Counted from the first letter of the stretch, positions 16,054 to 25,332 are shown. The stretch is 41,913 bases of DNA from an uncultured Clostridia bacterium (GCA_934155165.1 CAKPGS010000004.1:1-41913), one strand, 5' to 3'. The notes: generated by a model not told the origin, from the sequence alone. Made by a program: numbers and translations.

Positions 16054-16658
16054 ACAATTATTCTTTTCTTGTTTTTATTATTACATGTAATAAGTGTTAA
16101 TTCTCTACTCGAATTGTTTTGACTTAAAATTGATGTATTATTTACTTCAACTTCGAAAATACTATAAACAGAATATTTTACATACAAATTAAAAGAATCA
16201 TATAATATTATTTCATCATTATCTTTTAAAAGGTGTATATTACTAAAAAAAAGGTTATTTTCGTAATTATGCCCAGCTAAACATAAATTACCCATATTGT
16301 TAATGCTTGGCCCATATACTCTACAGATTCCAAGTTTTAAAAGTTCATCATTTGTTTTAGAAAAAATTGGATAATTTATATTTATAGAGGGGATTTCAAT
16401 TTTTCCTATTATAGGATAATTTGTGTTATCTGTTAAGTTTGAATCATATAAACCTTGGATTTTTATGGCATCATAAAAATTACTAGAGGATAAAGTATCC
16501 TGCTTTGATAAAAAGAAATTTTTTACAGATATAAAAATACAAATGCATATTAATACAACACATGTAAAAAACAAGAAAATATATTTGAACTTTTTTTTAT
16601 TTTTTACAGGTCTATTGTTAGAATTTGTGAAACTTTGTGGTAACAAAATTTGATTCAT
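16032..16658 (-). CDS. Sortase (LPXTG transpeptidase)
   Basis: A 208-residue membrane-anchored sortase. The N-terminus is cytoplasmic and basic (RPVKNKKKFK), then one helix (about 26-46), then the extracellular sortase barrel. The catalytic triad is visible: His130 in CLAGHNY, Cys192 in TLITC, and Arg199 in NKKRIIVKA. AGGAG sits upstream of the ATG at 16658 on the minus strand. It faces the short LPKTG gene, which is a likely substrate; the protease at 31154-33235 carries the same LPKTG signal. The class is not firmly assignable from motifs alone (class D-like is my guess). Only one sortase is visible in the window. Confidence 0.9.
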   Translation of the reverse strand: MNQILLPQSFTNSNNRPVKNKKKFKYIFLFFTCVVLICICIFISVKNFFLSKQDTLSSSNFYDAIKIQGLYDSNLTDNTNYPIIGKIEIPSININYPIFSKTNDELLKLGICRVYGPSINNMGNLCLAGHNYENNLFFSNIHLLKDNDEIILYDSFNLYVKYSVYSIFEVEVNNTSILSQNNSSRELTLITCNNKNKKRIIVKAKEID

Positions 16659-16789
16659 TTTTTTCTCCTATTATTGTAATAAGTATTTTATAAATATTTT
16701 TTACAAAATGTTTATAAAATATGCCAAATAGTATAGACTTTTTAGTTAAAATATCATAAAATAGACAGGTAAAAAAGGAGTTGAGAAAA

Positions 16790-17320
16790 TTGAACATATG
16801 GCACGATATTGAAAAAGAAAGAATAAATAAGAATGATTTTGTTGCTGTTGTTGAAATAACAAAAGGTGGAAAAAACAAATACGAATTAGATAAAACAACA
16901 GGAATGCTTAAGTTAGATAGAGTTTTATATACATCAACACATTATCCAGCTAATTATGGTTTTATACCTAGAACATATGCAGAAGATAATGATCCATTAG
17001 ATGTATTAGTTTTATGCCAAGAAAATATAGATCCAATGACATTAGTTGAATGTTATCCAATAGGAACATTAATAATGACGGACCAAAATTCAAAAGATGA
17101 AAAAGTTATTGCTGTATGTAAGCAAGATCCGTTCTTGAATGAATATCAAGACATAAGCGAAGTTCCAAATCATATTTCTTCAGAAATAATGCATTTCTTT
17201 GAAGTGTATAAGCAATTAGAAGGAAAACAAACCTCTGTAGATAAAATCGTTGGAAGAAAAGAAACAGAAGAAATAATAGAAAAATGTATGAAAAATTATG
17301 AAGAAAAATTCGGAAATTAA
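16790..17320 (+). CDS. ppa: Inorganic pyrophosphatase (family I)
   Basis: Hydrolyses pyrophosphate released by polymerising and activating enzymes. I place the start at TTG 16790 (MNIWHDIEK), nine bases after AAAGGAG and matching the family N-terminus; TTG 16781 abuts the ribosome-binding site. Family I motifs are present: KYELDKTTGMLKLDRVLY, HYPANYGFIPRTYAEDNDPLDVLV with the metal-binding aspartates, and a later Lys/Asp-rich segment. The 176 residues are the usual bacterial length. The TPR gene follows after 24 bases and may be co-transcribed. Confidence 0.95.
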   Translation: MNIWHDIEKERINKNDFVAVVEITKGGKNKYELDKTTGMLKLDRVLYTSTHYPANYGFIPRTYAEDNDPLDVLVLCQENIDPMTLVECYPIGTLIMTDQNSKDEKVIAVCKQDPFLNEYQDISEVPNHISSEIMHFFEVYKQLEGKQTSVDKIVGRKETEEIIEKCMKNYEEKFGN

Positions 17321-17344
17321 ACTTATAGAGGGGACGTGTAATAT

Positions 17345-18541
17345 ATGCTAATAGAAAAAGTTGGTTTTAATTTATTAGCAGTTTCTTTATTTATAATAAT
17401 ATTCTTTAAAATGATAGCTAGAAATGATACAAGTTATGTATCTTTTTTAGTATTAGAATTTGTTGGAATTTTTATTGAATTTATTGAAATTTTAAAAGGT
17501 ACAACATTTGCTGTTTGGCTAAAATGTATAACATATTTTATAGCGATAGTATTGCCACTAGTAATTATTATGCTAGAAAAACACAATAAATATTTATTAG
17601 AGTACATATATGTGTGTTTAGCAAAAATATATAAATTGTTTAATCAAAGTAAGTCAAAAAAGATGTTATTAAAATTAGTAACAAAATATCCTGAATGTTA
17701 CATTGGACACAAAATGCTTGCAGAAATATATGTAAAAGAAGGAGGAAGAAGAAAGGCAATAGATGAATATGTTAAGGCAATAGATATTAATAAAAAAGAT
17801 TATGATTCATATTATGAAATAGCTTTTCTATTAAATGAATTAGATAAAAAAGAAGAGTCAATTCAAATGCTAAATACATTGGTAAATAAAAAGCCAGATT
17901 ATTATAAGGCTTCAGAACTATTAGGAGCATTATTTTGCGAAAAAGAAATGTTTAAAGAAGCAATAAATGTATATCAAAATGCAATACAGTATGATCCAAA
18001 TAATTATGAAATTTATTACAATTTAGGAATAGCATATACAAGATTAAATGATTTTCAAAAAGCACAAGAATATTACAAAATGGCAGCTGAAATAAATGCA
18101 GAACTATATTTAGCAATGTATAACTTGGGAATGTTATCTTTAATGTTTGGAGATATAGAAGAAGCAAAAACATATTTCGAAAAATCAGTAGATGGCGAGT
18201 TTGTAGAAGCAAAAGGATATTTTAATTTAGCAAGAATTGCTTGTATAAATGGAGAAAAAGAAAATGCAATAAATTATTTAAATCATGCAATAGAATTAAA
18301 TGGAAATTTAGCAAAAAAGGCATTAAATGATAATATTTTTATACCAATTCAAAAATATATTCATGTACCACATAATATAGCTGAGCCAGAAAATAAAATG
18401 GAAGAAAAAGAAATAAAAGCACAAGAACATTTAGAGCAAACTTACGAAATAGTTGGAACATTAAGTAAAAATGAACTTAAAAAAATGAATAGTTTTCAAA
18501 ATACAAGAATAAACATTAAAGAAAAAGAAAGAGAAATTTAA
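17345..18541 (+). CDS. Membrane protein with tetratricopeptide repeats
   Basis: A 398-residue protein with three N-terminal membrane helices (about 7-22, 32-48, 57-78). A cytoplasmic or extracytoplasmic array of about six TPR units (about 105-330) follows. Typical TPR spacing is visible, for example CYIGHKMLAEIYVKEGGRRK, YDSYYEIAFLLNELDKKEES and YEIYYNLGIAYTRLNDFQKA. The last 60 residues are charged and probably disordered. TPR arrays mediate protein-protein contacts; no partner can be named. AGAGGGG precedes ATG 17345. It is eight bases upstream of the dpsA ribosome-binding region, so ppa, this gene, dpsA and uppP look like one operon. Confidence 0.85.
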   Translation: MLIEKVGFNLLAVSLFIIIFFKMIARNDTSYVSFLVLEFVGIFIEFIEILKGTTFAVWLKCITYFIAIVLPLVIIMLEKHNKYLLEYIYVCLAKIYKLFNQSKSKKMLLKLVTKYPECYIGHKMLAEIYVKEGGRRKAIDEYVKAIDINKKDYDSYYEIAFLLNELDKKEESIQMLNTLVNKKPDYYKASELLGALFCEKEMFKEAINVYQNAIQYDPNNYEIYYNLGIAYTRLNDFQKAQEYYKMAAEINAELYLAMYNLGMLSLMFGDIEEAKTYFEKSVDGEFVEAKGYFNLARIACINGEKENAINYLNHAIELNGNLAKKALNDNIFIPIQKYIHVPHNIAEPENKMEEKEIKAQEHLEQTYEIVGTLSKNELKKMNSFQNTRINIKEKEREI

Positions 18542-18555
18542 AGGAGGATTTGTAT

Positions 18556-19422
18556 TTGAAAACAACAATTTCAGTTATTGGTGGAGACAAAAGAATAGAG
18601 TATTTGGCACAAATGTTAAAACAAGAAAAATTTAATATAAAAACATTTGGAATGGAAAATTCTGAAATGATATGCAAAGAAGATAAATGCAGTTCTATAA
18701 AAGAATGTATAGAAAATTCAAAAATAATAATATCTTCTATACCATTTTCAAAAGATGATGAAAATGTATTTGCACCATATGCTGAAAAAAATATAACAAT
18801 AGATGAACTCAAAAAATACACACAAAACAAAATTTTAATTGCAGGAAGTATTAAAGAAGAAACACAAAATAAATTTATTAATACAAAAATTTATGATTTA
18901 ATGAAAGATGAAAGCTTAACAATAATGAATGCTGTATCTACAGCAGAAGGGGCAATACAAATAGCGATGCAAGAAACAAATCAAACAATACATAATTCAG
19001 AGGTATTAGTTTTAGGCTTTGGGCGAATAGGAAAAGTACTTTCAAAAGATTTATTAAGCTTAGGCGCAAATGTAACTTGTGAAGCAAGAAAAAAGTCAGA
19101 TATTGCATGGATAGAAAGTTATGGTTATAAATCATTAGAATTAAATAATTTAGAAGAAAACATAAATAAATATGAAATTATTTTTAATACAATACCGTAT
19201 TTAATATTAAATAAAAATATACTAAAGAATGTTAGAAAAGACTGCTTAATAATAGACCTAGCATCTAAGCCAGGAGGAACAGATTTTGAAGAATGCAAAA
19301 AGCTAGGAATAAATGCAAAGTTAGAATTAGCGCTTCCTGGTAGAGTAGCACCAAAAACATCTGCAAAATATATTAAACAATCTATTTATAACATAATGGA
19401 GGGAGAAAAATGGGAGCAATAA
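18556..19422 (+). CDS. dpsA: Dipicolinate synthase subunit A
   Basis: DpsA (SpoVFA) makes dipicolinic acid from the lysine precursor 2,3-dihydrodipicolinate in the mother cell, for loading into spores. TTG 18556 is eight bases after AGGAGG and is preferred to TTG 18550. The N-terminal domain opens with SVIGGDKRIEYLAQMLKQ and contains PFSKDDENVFAPYA. The NAD(P)-binding Rossmann segment is VLVLGFGRIGKVLSKDLLSL, followed by CEARKKSDIAWIES and DLASKPGGTDFE. The 288 residues are normal. The flavoprotein subunit DpsB usually follows; here uppP starts 13 bases before the dpsA stop instead, so dpsB is absent from this locus. Confidence 0.93.
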   Translation: MKTTISVIGGDKRIEYLAQMLKQEKFNIKTFGMENSEMICKEDKCSSIKECIENSKIIISSIPFSKDDENVFAPYAEKNITIDELKKYTQNKILIAGSIKEETQNKFINTKIYDLMKDESLTIMNAVSTAEGAIQIAMQETNQTIHNSEVLVLGFGRIGKVLSKDLLSLGANVTCEARKKSDIAWIESYGYKSLELNNLEENINKYEIIFNTIPYLILNKNILKNVRKDCLIIDLASKPGGTDFEECKKLGINAKLELALPGRVAPKTSAKYIKQSIYNIMEGEKWEQ

Positions 19423-20234
19423 CAATTTGGCAAGCAATAATTTTAGGAATAGTTCAAGCACTAACAGAATTTTTACCAATATCAAGTTCAGCACATTTAA
19501 ATTTAATACCATGGATAATGGGATGGACACAAAATTTAAGTTTTATGAAGGAATTTGAAGGAAGTTTTGATGTAGCATTACATGTAGGAACACTTTTTGC
19601 AATATTAATATTTTTCTTTAAAGATTGGATAAGTTTAATAAAAGGTGGATTCAATCAAGTAGTAAAAAAAGAAAAAACAACAGAAGGAAGAATGTTTTGG
19701 TATTTAGTAGCAGCAACAATACCTGGAGGAATATTAGGATTATTAGCAGATAAATTTTTAGAAGACTATTTAAAAACAGCATATCTATTAATGGCAATAG
19801 TATTAATAGTAATGGGAATAATTTTATACATAGTAGATGAAAAATGTAAATCAAAAACAGATTATGAACATATGAGTTTTAAGCAAACATTTTTAATAGG
19901 ACTTTCACAAGCGTTAGCATTCATACCAGGAGTATCACGTTCAGGAATTACAATGACAACAGGAAGATTAATGGGAGTTGATAGAGAATCAACAGCCAAA
20001 TACTCATTTATGTTAGCAGCACCAATAACCTTTGGAGCAGCACTATATAAATTAGTAAGTGGAGCATTTACAATAAACCTATCATTTGCAATAGGAATAT
20101 TAACAAGTTTTGTAGTTGGACTATTTATTATAAAGTTCTTACTAGATTACTTAAAAAAAGGCAGTTTCAAGCTATTTGCAATATATAGAGTTGTAGTAGG
20201 GTTATTAGTAATAGGAATTTATATGTTTAGATAA
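19410..20234 (+). CDS. uppP: Undecaprenyl-diphosphatase UppP (BacA)
   Basis: A polytopic membrane enzyme of 274 residues that dephosphorylates undecaprenyl diphosphate, so the lipid carrier can be reused for peptidoglycan; raised levels give bacitracin resistance. Both family signatures are present: the first is ALTEFLPISSSAHLNL (about residues 16-31), the second PGVSRSGITMTTGRLMG (about residues 172-188). About eight hydrophobic helices are seen. ATG 19410 lies after GGAGGG inside the end of dpsA, a 13-base overlap that implies coupled translation. A 469-base gene-free stretch follows. Confidence 0.97.
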   Translation: MGAITIWQAIILGIVQALTEFLPISSSAHLNLIPWIMGWTQNLSFMKEFEGSFDVALHVGTLFAILIFFFKDWISLIKGGFNQVVKKEKTTEGRMFWYLVAATIPGGILGLLADKFLEDYLKTAYLLMAIVLIVMGIILYIVDEKCKSKTDYEHMSFKQTFLIGLSQALAFIPGVSRSGITMTTGRLMGVDRESTAKYSFMLAAPITFGAALYKLVSGAFTINLSFAIGILTSFVVGLFIIKFLLDYLKKGSFKLFAIYRVVVGLLVIGIYMFR

Positions 20235-20262
20235 AAATGCTAAAAATTTATTAGATGTTACC

Positions 20263-20434
20263 AATCTGGAAATAGATTAAAAATAAATATTTCTCGGCTC
20301 AATACGTTCGTTATAGCTTCTAATAGAAATTCAAACGAGCCTCTCGCAAAACGCGCCCTCATTTAAATTTAATAAGAAGCTATACACTCACTCCAATCAC
20401 ATTCGAAATATTGATTTTTAACTATTTCCAGATT
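20263..20434. repeat. Imperfect inverted-repeat element C (172 bp)
   Basis: The outer 13 bases AATCTGGAAATAG (20263-20275) and CTATTTCCAGATT (20422-20434) are perfectly complementary. The pairing continues imperfectly inward to about 20297/20403, and an inner perfect pair TATAGCTTCT/AGAAGCTATA lies at 20312-20321 and 20375-20384. The centre holds AAACGAGCCTCTCGC, the reverse complement of a string in element A (551-652). On the minus strand the element carries a 34-codon frame beginning MRARFARGSFEF. The 469-base gap 20235-20703 holds this element, two GC palindromes and otherwise AT-rich DNA; no gene is supported. Confidence 0.65.
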
Positions 20435-20519
20435 TAGGAAAAATCTTTTTAAAACTATTGTAATAATAAAAAGGTTAATATATAATTAAAATGTAAAATT
20501 TAATTTTTAATGTTTAATT

Positions 20520-20543
20520 GTAGGGGCACGGAGCACCGTGCCC
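20520..20543. repeat. TGTAGGGG-type palindrome
   Basis: GTAGG precedes an 8-bp perfect stem GGGCACGG/CCGTGCCC (20524-20543) around AGCA. It is nearly identical to the palindromes at 36973-36993 and 39904-39923, with the loop inverted (AGCA against TGCT). Confidence 0.75.
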
Positions 20544-20595
20544 AAAAACGAATTTTATAAAATAAAGAAAAACATGTGTTATATAATTTACAACA

Positions 20596-20624
20596 AGGCG
20601 GTCATTGACCGCCTAATTTTTTTT
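20596..20624 (+). repeat. GCGGTCA palindrome with T-run
   Basis: AGGCGGTCATTGACCGCCT (20596-20614) is a near-perfect palindrome whose core recurs at 37018-37034. Here it is followed by AATTTTTTTT and could act as a terminator upstream of recJ. It lies 89 bases before the recJ start. Confidence 0.65.
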
Positions 20625-20703
20625 AGAAATTACTATAAAAACCTTTAAAAAAATCATCAAATGTTATAAAATAGACCAAAATGTATTTTATGGGAGAATG
20701 TAG

Positions 20704-22389
20704 ATGACAAAACAATGGAAGTTTTATGATGAAGATGATAATAAAATAAAAGATATACAAGAAAAATTTAATGTTGGTAAATTGGTTGCAAATATAATTG
20801 CTAATAGAAATGTTGGTACAGATGAAGATATTAGAATTTTCTTAGAACCAACAAGAGAAGATTTTCACGATCCATTTTTATTTAATGATATGGAAAAAGC
20901 AGTAAACAGAATAATACAAGCCATAGAAAATAAAGAGAAAGTTCTTATTTATGGAGATTATGATGTAGATGGAATTACAAGTACAACTGTATTAAAAAAA
21001 TATTTAGAAGAACGTGGATTAAATGTTGAAACATATATTCCAAATAGATTATTTGAAGGTTATGGTTTAAATAATAAAGCTTTAGATGAAATAAAACAAA
21101 AAGGTGTAAATTTAATAATAACAGTAGATTGTGGTATTTCAGGTGTTGAAGAAATTGCATATGCAAATTCTTTAGGAATAGAAACAATAATAACCGACCA
21201 TCACGAAACAGGAGATGTTTTACCAGCGGCAGTAGCTGTAGTAGATGCAAAGAGAAAAGATAATACATATCCTTTTAGAGGCCTAGCAGGGGTAGGAGTT
21301 GTATTTAAATTAATACAAGCTATATCGATAACCTTAAAACTAGAGGAAAAGGAATATTTGAAATATTTAGATTTTGTATGTGTTGGAACAATATCAGATA
21401 TAGTACCACTTGTAAATGAAAATAGAGTAATAGCAAAATTAGGACTAAAATTGCTTAACCAAACAAGAAATGTGGGGTTAAAAGAACTCATAAAATCGAT
21501 AGGATTTAAAGAAATAAATTCAAGTGCAGTTTCATTTGGGATAGCACCACGAATAAATGCCTGTGGCAGAATGGGACACCAGGAAGAAGCTTTAGAGTTA
21601 TTTTTAACAAATAATATTGAAGAAGCAAAAACAATTACAGAAAAATTAAATAATTATAATTCAACAAGACAAGAAATAGAAAGAAAAATATTTAATGAAG
21701 CTTTAGAAAAAATACAAAATGAAGGAAACAAAAGCAATACAATAGTACTTGCAGGAGAAAATTGGCATCATGGTGTAATTGGAATTGTATCTTCGAAAAT
21801 TACAGAAATGTTTTTTAAACCAAGTATATTAATCTGCATAGAAGGAGAAAATGGAAAAGGTTCTGGCAGAAGTATTCCAGGTTTTGATTTGCATGATGCA
21901 TTAACAAGATGCAAAGCTAGTTTAGAAAAATTTGGTGGTCATGAAATGGCTGTTGGTTTAACACTAAAAGCAGATAAATTTGAGGAATTCAAAAATAAAT
22001 TTGAAGAAATTGCAATAGAAGAAAAAACATCAGAAATAGTTCCAATAATAAATGTAGATGGAATAATTACATTAAAAGATTTAAATCGAAAAACAATAGA
22101 AGAACTAAAATTATTAGAGCCATTTGGAGATTCAAATAAAGAACCATTATTTGTGTATAAAAATTTAAAAATAGATTCAATAAGAGCTTTAACAGAAGGA
22201 AAACATTTAAAATTAACATTAAGGGATATAAACTATAGAATAAATGCAATAGGATTTAATTTAGGATATTTAGTAAATGAGTATAGAATTGGAGATAAAA
22301 TAGATTTAGTAGGAACAATAGAAATAAATTCATTTAACGGCATAGAAAGTATACAATTAAACATCAAAGATATTATGAAATCTTTTTAA
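20704..22389 (+). CDS. recJ: Single-stranded-DNA exonuclease RecJ
   Basis: A 5'-3' single-strand exonuclease of the DHH family used in recombination, mismatch and base-excision repair. Motif I is GDYDVDGITST (residues 84-94) and the DHH triad is Asp165-His166-His167 (TDHHETG). DHHA1 features are GSGRSIPGFDLHDALTRC and KFGGHEMAVGLTL; a C-terminal OB-like domain follows. The length of 561 residues is normal for the core enzyme. GGGAG precedes ATG 20704. It is followed after 18 bases by relA. In many clostridia apt lies between recJ and relA; it is missing here. Confidence 0.96.
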   Translation: MTKQWKFYDEDDNKIKDIQEKFNVGKLVANIIANRNVGTDEDIRIFLEPTREDFHDPFLFNDMEKAVNRIIQAIENKEKVLIYGDYDVDGITSTTVLKKYLEERGLNVETYIPNRLFEGYGLNNKALDEIKQKGVNLIITVDCGISGVEEIAYANSLGIETIITDHHETGDVLPAAVAVVDAKRKDNTYPFRGLAGVGVVFKLIQAISITLKLEEKEYLKYLDFVCVGTISDIVPLVNENRVIAKLGLKLLNQTRNVGLKELIKSIGFKEINSSAVSFGIAPRINACGRMGHQEEALELFLTNNIEEAKTITEKLNNYNSTRQEIERKIFNEALEKIQNEGNKSNTIVLAGENWHHGVIGIVSSKITEMFFKPSILICIEGENGKGSGRSIPGFDLHDALTRCKASLEKFGGHEMAVGLTLKADKFEEFKNKFEEIAIEEKTSEIVPIINVDGIITLKDLNRKTIEELKLLEPFGDSNKEPLFVYKNLKIDSIRALTEGKHLKLTLRDINYRINAIGFNLGYLVNEYRIGDKIDLVGTIEINSFNGIESIQLNIKDIMKSF

Positions 22390-22407
22390 AATGAAAGGTG
22401 TGATATT

Positions 22408-24603
22408 ATGAAAGAAAAAGAAATAACAATACAAGATATAATAGCCAAAAGAAAAGAACATTCAAGAAAAGTAGATACTAAACTAATAATGAAGGCATAT
22501 AATTTAGCAGATGGAAAACATAAAAATCAATGTAGAAAATCTGGAGAGCCATATATAATTCACCCAATGAATGTTGCTTATATTTTAGCAGATATAGGAT
22601 TAGATGATGAAACAATATGTGCAGCACTTTTACACGATACAGTAGAAGATACAGATGTAACAGATGAAGATTTAAGAAGAGAATTTGGCGAAGATGTTGC
22701 AAATATGGTTGCAGGAGTAACAAAACTTAATAAGTTACAATTTACATCTATAGAAGAACAACAAGTAGAAGATTATAGAAAAATGTTCTTAGCAATGGGA
22801 AAAGATATAAGAGTTATATTAATAAAATTAGCAGACAGACTTCATAATATGAGAACACTAAAATATTTATCTAGAGAAAGACAAATTGCAAATGCAAAAG
22901 AAACACAAGAATTATATGCACCACTTGCAAACCGTTTAGGTGTTTATAATTTGAAATGGGAACTAGAAGATTTATCTTTTAAATACTTAAATCCAGAGGA
23001 CTACAAAGAAATAGTAGATGGACTAAACAAAAAAAGAGATGAACGATTAAAATTTATAAATAAAATTATTGCAGATATACAATTAGAGCTAAAAAGAAGA
23101 AAAATAGATGCTGAAGTTACAGGAAGAGCAAAACACTTATATTCTATTTATAGAAAAATGAAAAGAGACAATAAAACATTAGACCAAATATACGATTTAT
23201 TTGCATTGCGTATATTAGTTAAAAATGTAAAAGATTGTTATGCAGCTTTAGGTGTTGTTCACGAAATGTACAACCCTATGCCTGGAAGATTTAAAGACTA
23301 TATTTCAGTACCCAAACCAAATATGTACCAATCTATACATACTACTCTTTTAGGAGAAAAAGGAACACCTTTTGAAGTACAAATAAGAACATATGAAATG
23401 CATAGAGTTGCAGAATTTGGTATAGCTGCTCACTGGGCATATAAAGAGGCAAGCTATAGCAAAAAAGGAAAACAAAATGTAAAAGTTAGTGCAGAACAAG
23501 ACAAGCTATCTTGGCTTAGAGAAACCTTGGAATGGCAAAAAGAATTACGAGATCCAGATGAATTCTTAAAAACTTTAAAAACAGAACTTTTTGAAGATGA
23601 AGTATATGTATTTACTCCAAAGGGAAAAATAAAAGTATTACCAAGAGATGCAACACCAATAGACTTTGCATATGCAATACATGAAGAAATTGGGCATCAT
23701 ATGTGTGGATGTAAAATAAACAGTAAAATGATGCCAATAGTTACAAAATTAAAAAACGGAGATATTGTTGAAATACTAACAAACGACTCACAAAAAGGTC
23801 CAAGTAGAGATTGGCTTAAATTTATAAAAACAACAAAAGCAAAAAGCAAAATACAAGGTTGGTATAAAAGAGAACAAAGAGATGAAAACATAGAAAAGGG
23901 AAAAGACTTAGTTGAAAAAGAAATAAAACGTATTGGAATGAGTTATGAAGAAATCTTTAAATACGTAAATGCAGCACTAGAAAGATATAAATTTAAAAAT
24001 ATAGATGATATGTATGCAACAGTTGGATTTGGAGCAATATCAGCAGGAAAAGTAATTGCAAGAATGCTTCAAGAATATAGAAAAGAACACAAAGAAGAAA
24101 ACTTAGAAGAAAAAATAGAAGAACTTGCAAAATCTAAAAGAAGAATAAAGAAAACAGCAAGTAATGGAGTAATAGTAAAAGGAATAGATAACTGTTTAGT
24201 AAAACTTTCTAAATGCTGTAACCCAGTTCCTGGAGATGAAATTATAGGGTATATAACTAAAGGAAGAGGAGTTTCAATCCATAGGAAAGATTGCACTAAT
24301 ATAGATGACTTAGTAAATGAAGAATCAAGAATAATAGATGTAGCTTGGGCAGATGAAAGCAGTGATTCTTATCAAGTTGATATCGAAATTTATGCTAATG
24401 ATAGAAGCGGCTTATTAGCAGATATAATAAGAGTTATAGGAAACACACAAAGTAAGCTAATAGCAGTAAATTCAAGAGCAAACAAAGATAAAACAGCTAT
24501 AACAGAAATAACAATAGAGGTAGAAAACAAAGATGAGCTAAAAAAAGTAATGAATTCATTACAAAAAGTTGATAATGTTTACGAAGTAAAAAGACGTAAA
24601 TAA
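22408..24603 (+). CDS. relA: Bifunctional (p)ppGpp synthetase/hydrolase
   Basis: This long RelA/SpoT homologue (731 residues) makes and degrades the stringent alarmone. The HD hydrolase domain is intact: His52 in YIIHPMNV and His76-Asp77 in LLHDTVEDTDV. The synthetase domain (about 230-370) includes GRAKHLYSIYRKM and KPNMYQSIHTTL. TGS (about 395-455, VYVFTPKGKIKVLPRDATPI) and a C-terminal ACT domain (VDIEIYANDRSGLLADI) follow, with a CCNPVPGDEIIGYITKGRG zinc-finger-like region between them. Both activities should be present. AAAGGTG precedes ATG 22408. It lies between recJ and a metallo-hydrolase, the common clostridial arrangement. Confidence 0.97.
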   Translation: MKEKEITIQDIIAKRKEHSRKVDTKLIMKAYNLADGKHKNQCRKSGEPYIIHPMNVAYILADIGLDDETICAALLHDTVEDTDVTDEDLRREFGEDVANMVAGVTKLNKLQFTSIEEQQVEDYRKMFLAMGKDIRVILIKLADRLHNMRTLKYLSRERQIANAKETQELYAPLANRLGVYNLKWELEDLSFKYLNPEDYKEIVDGLNKKRDERLKFINKIIADIQLELKRRKIDAEVTGRAKHLYSIYRKMKRDNKTLDQIYDLFALRILVKNVKDCYAALGVVHEMYNPMPGRFKDYISVPKPNMYQSIHTTLLGEKGTPFEVQIRTYEMHRVAEFGIAAHWAYKEASYSKKGKQNVKVSAEQDKLSWLRETLEWQKELRDPDEFLKTLKTELFEDEVYVFTPKGKIKVLPRDATPIDFAYAIHEEIGHHMCGCKINSKMMPIVTKLKNGDIVEILTNDSQKGPSRDWLKFIKTTKAKSKIQGWYKREQRDENIEKGKDLVEKEIKRIGMSYEEIFKYVNAALERYKFKNIDDMYATVGFGAISAGKVIARMLQEYRKEHKEENLEEKIEELAKSKRRIKKTASNGVIVKGIDNCLVKLSKCCNPVPGDEIIGYITKGRGVSIHRKDCTNIDDLVNEESRIIDVAWADESSDSYQVDIEIYANDRSGLLADIIRVIGNTQSKLIAVNSRANKDKTAITEITIEVENKDELKKVMNSLQKVDNVYEVKRRK

Positions 24604-24624
24604 AAAGTAAAAGAGGGTTAACAA

Positions 24625-25272
24625 ATGATTTTAAAAGAATTAAAAATAAAAACAAATTTAGATGAAGCCACAAATTGTTATATTGTGCATGATGAAGAAT
24701 CAAAAGAGACAATGGTTATAGATCCTGCTGGAGAAGCAGAAAAAATAATAGAAATGTTAGATATATTAGAAGCAAAACTGAAATATATATATTTAACACA
24801 TTGTCATGGTGATCATATTGGTGCAGTGCAAGAGCTAAAAGAAAAATATAATTGTAAAGTATTAATACACAGAGATGATGCAGAAGGATTAAATGATTAC
24901 AAAGTAAATTTAACAGGATATATAGGAATGGGACATATAGAATTAGATGCAGACTCAAGAGTAGACGATGGAGATTTAATACATTTAGGAAACTTAGAAT
25001 TAAAAGTAATCCACACACCAGGACATACCAAAGGAGGAAGTTCATTATTCTGCGAAAAAGAAAAATGTTTGTTCTCAGGAGATACACTATTTAGAGGAAC
25101 ATGGGGAAGAACAGACTTACCTACATCAGACAGAGAAGCAATAATGAATTCAATAGTAAAAAAACTACTAATATTACCAGATGAAACAATAGTATACCCG
25201 GGACACGGAAAATCAACAAGAATAAAAGACGAAAAACCAATATACTTAGAGTTAAAGCCAAAATTGTATTAA
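24625..25272 (+). CDS. Metallo-beta-lactamase-fold hydrolase (glyoxalase II-like)
   Basis: A 215-residue cytoplasmic hydrolase with the binuclear-metal motif THCHGDHIGAV (His59, His61, Asp63, His64). Further metal ligands are HTPGHTKGGSSLF, the Asp in LFSGDTLFRGTWGRTDLP, and the final His in VYPGHGKST. This is the single-domain form found next to relA in many clostridia. The substrate is unknown; S-acylthiol esters such as glyoxalase II substrates are the usual annotation. AGAGGG precedes ATG 24625. No dtd gene is present between it and relA. Confidence 0.92.
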   Translation: MILKELKIKTNLDEATNCYIVHDEESKETMVIDPAGEAEKIIEMLDILEAKLKYIYLTHCHGDHIGAVQELKEKYNCKVLIHRDDAEGLNDYKVNLTGYIGMGHIELDADSRVDDGDLIHLGNLELKVIHTPGHTKGGSSLFCEKEKCLFSGDTLFRGTWGRTDLPTSDREAIMNSIVKKLLILPDETIVYPGHGKSTRIKDEKPIYLELKPKLY

Positions 25273-25285
25273 AAAACATAACCCA

Positions 25286-25322
25286 CCTAAGTTAAGCATA
25301 AAATTAAATAGCTTAATTTAGG
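25286..25322 (+). other. Hairpin overlapping the deacetylase ribosome-binding site
   Basis: CCTAAGTTAAGC (25286-25297) pairs with GCTTAATTTAGG (25311-25322) with one mismatch. The right arm ends inside AGGAGGG, the ribosome-binding site of the gene starting at TTG 25333, and a run of eight T follows. It can be read as the terminator of the recJ-relA operon or as a structure that hides the ribosome-binding site; the two need not exclude each other. Confidence 0.6.
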
Positions 25323-25332
25323 AGGGATTTTT

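Noticed and set aside
20235..20703. Protein-coding gene in the uppP-recJ gap
   Set aside because: Only repeat-derived short frames without independent ribosome-binding sites are seen.
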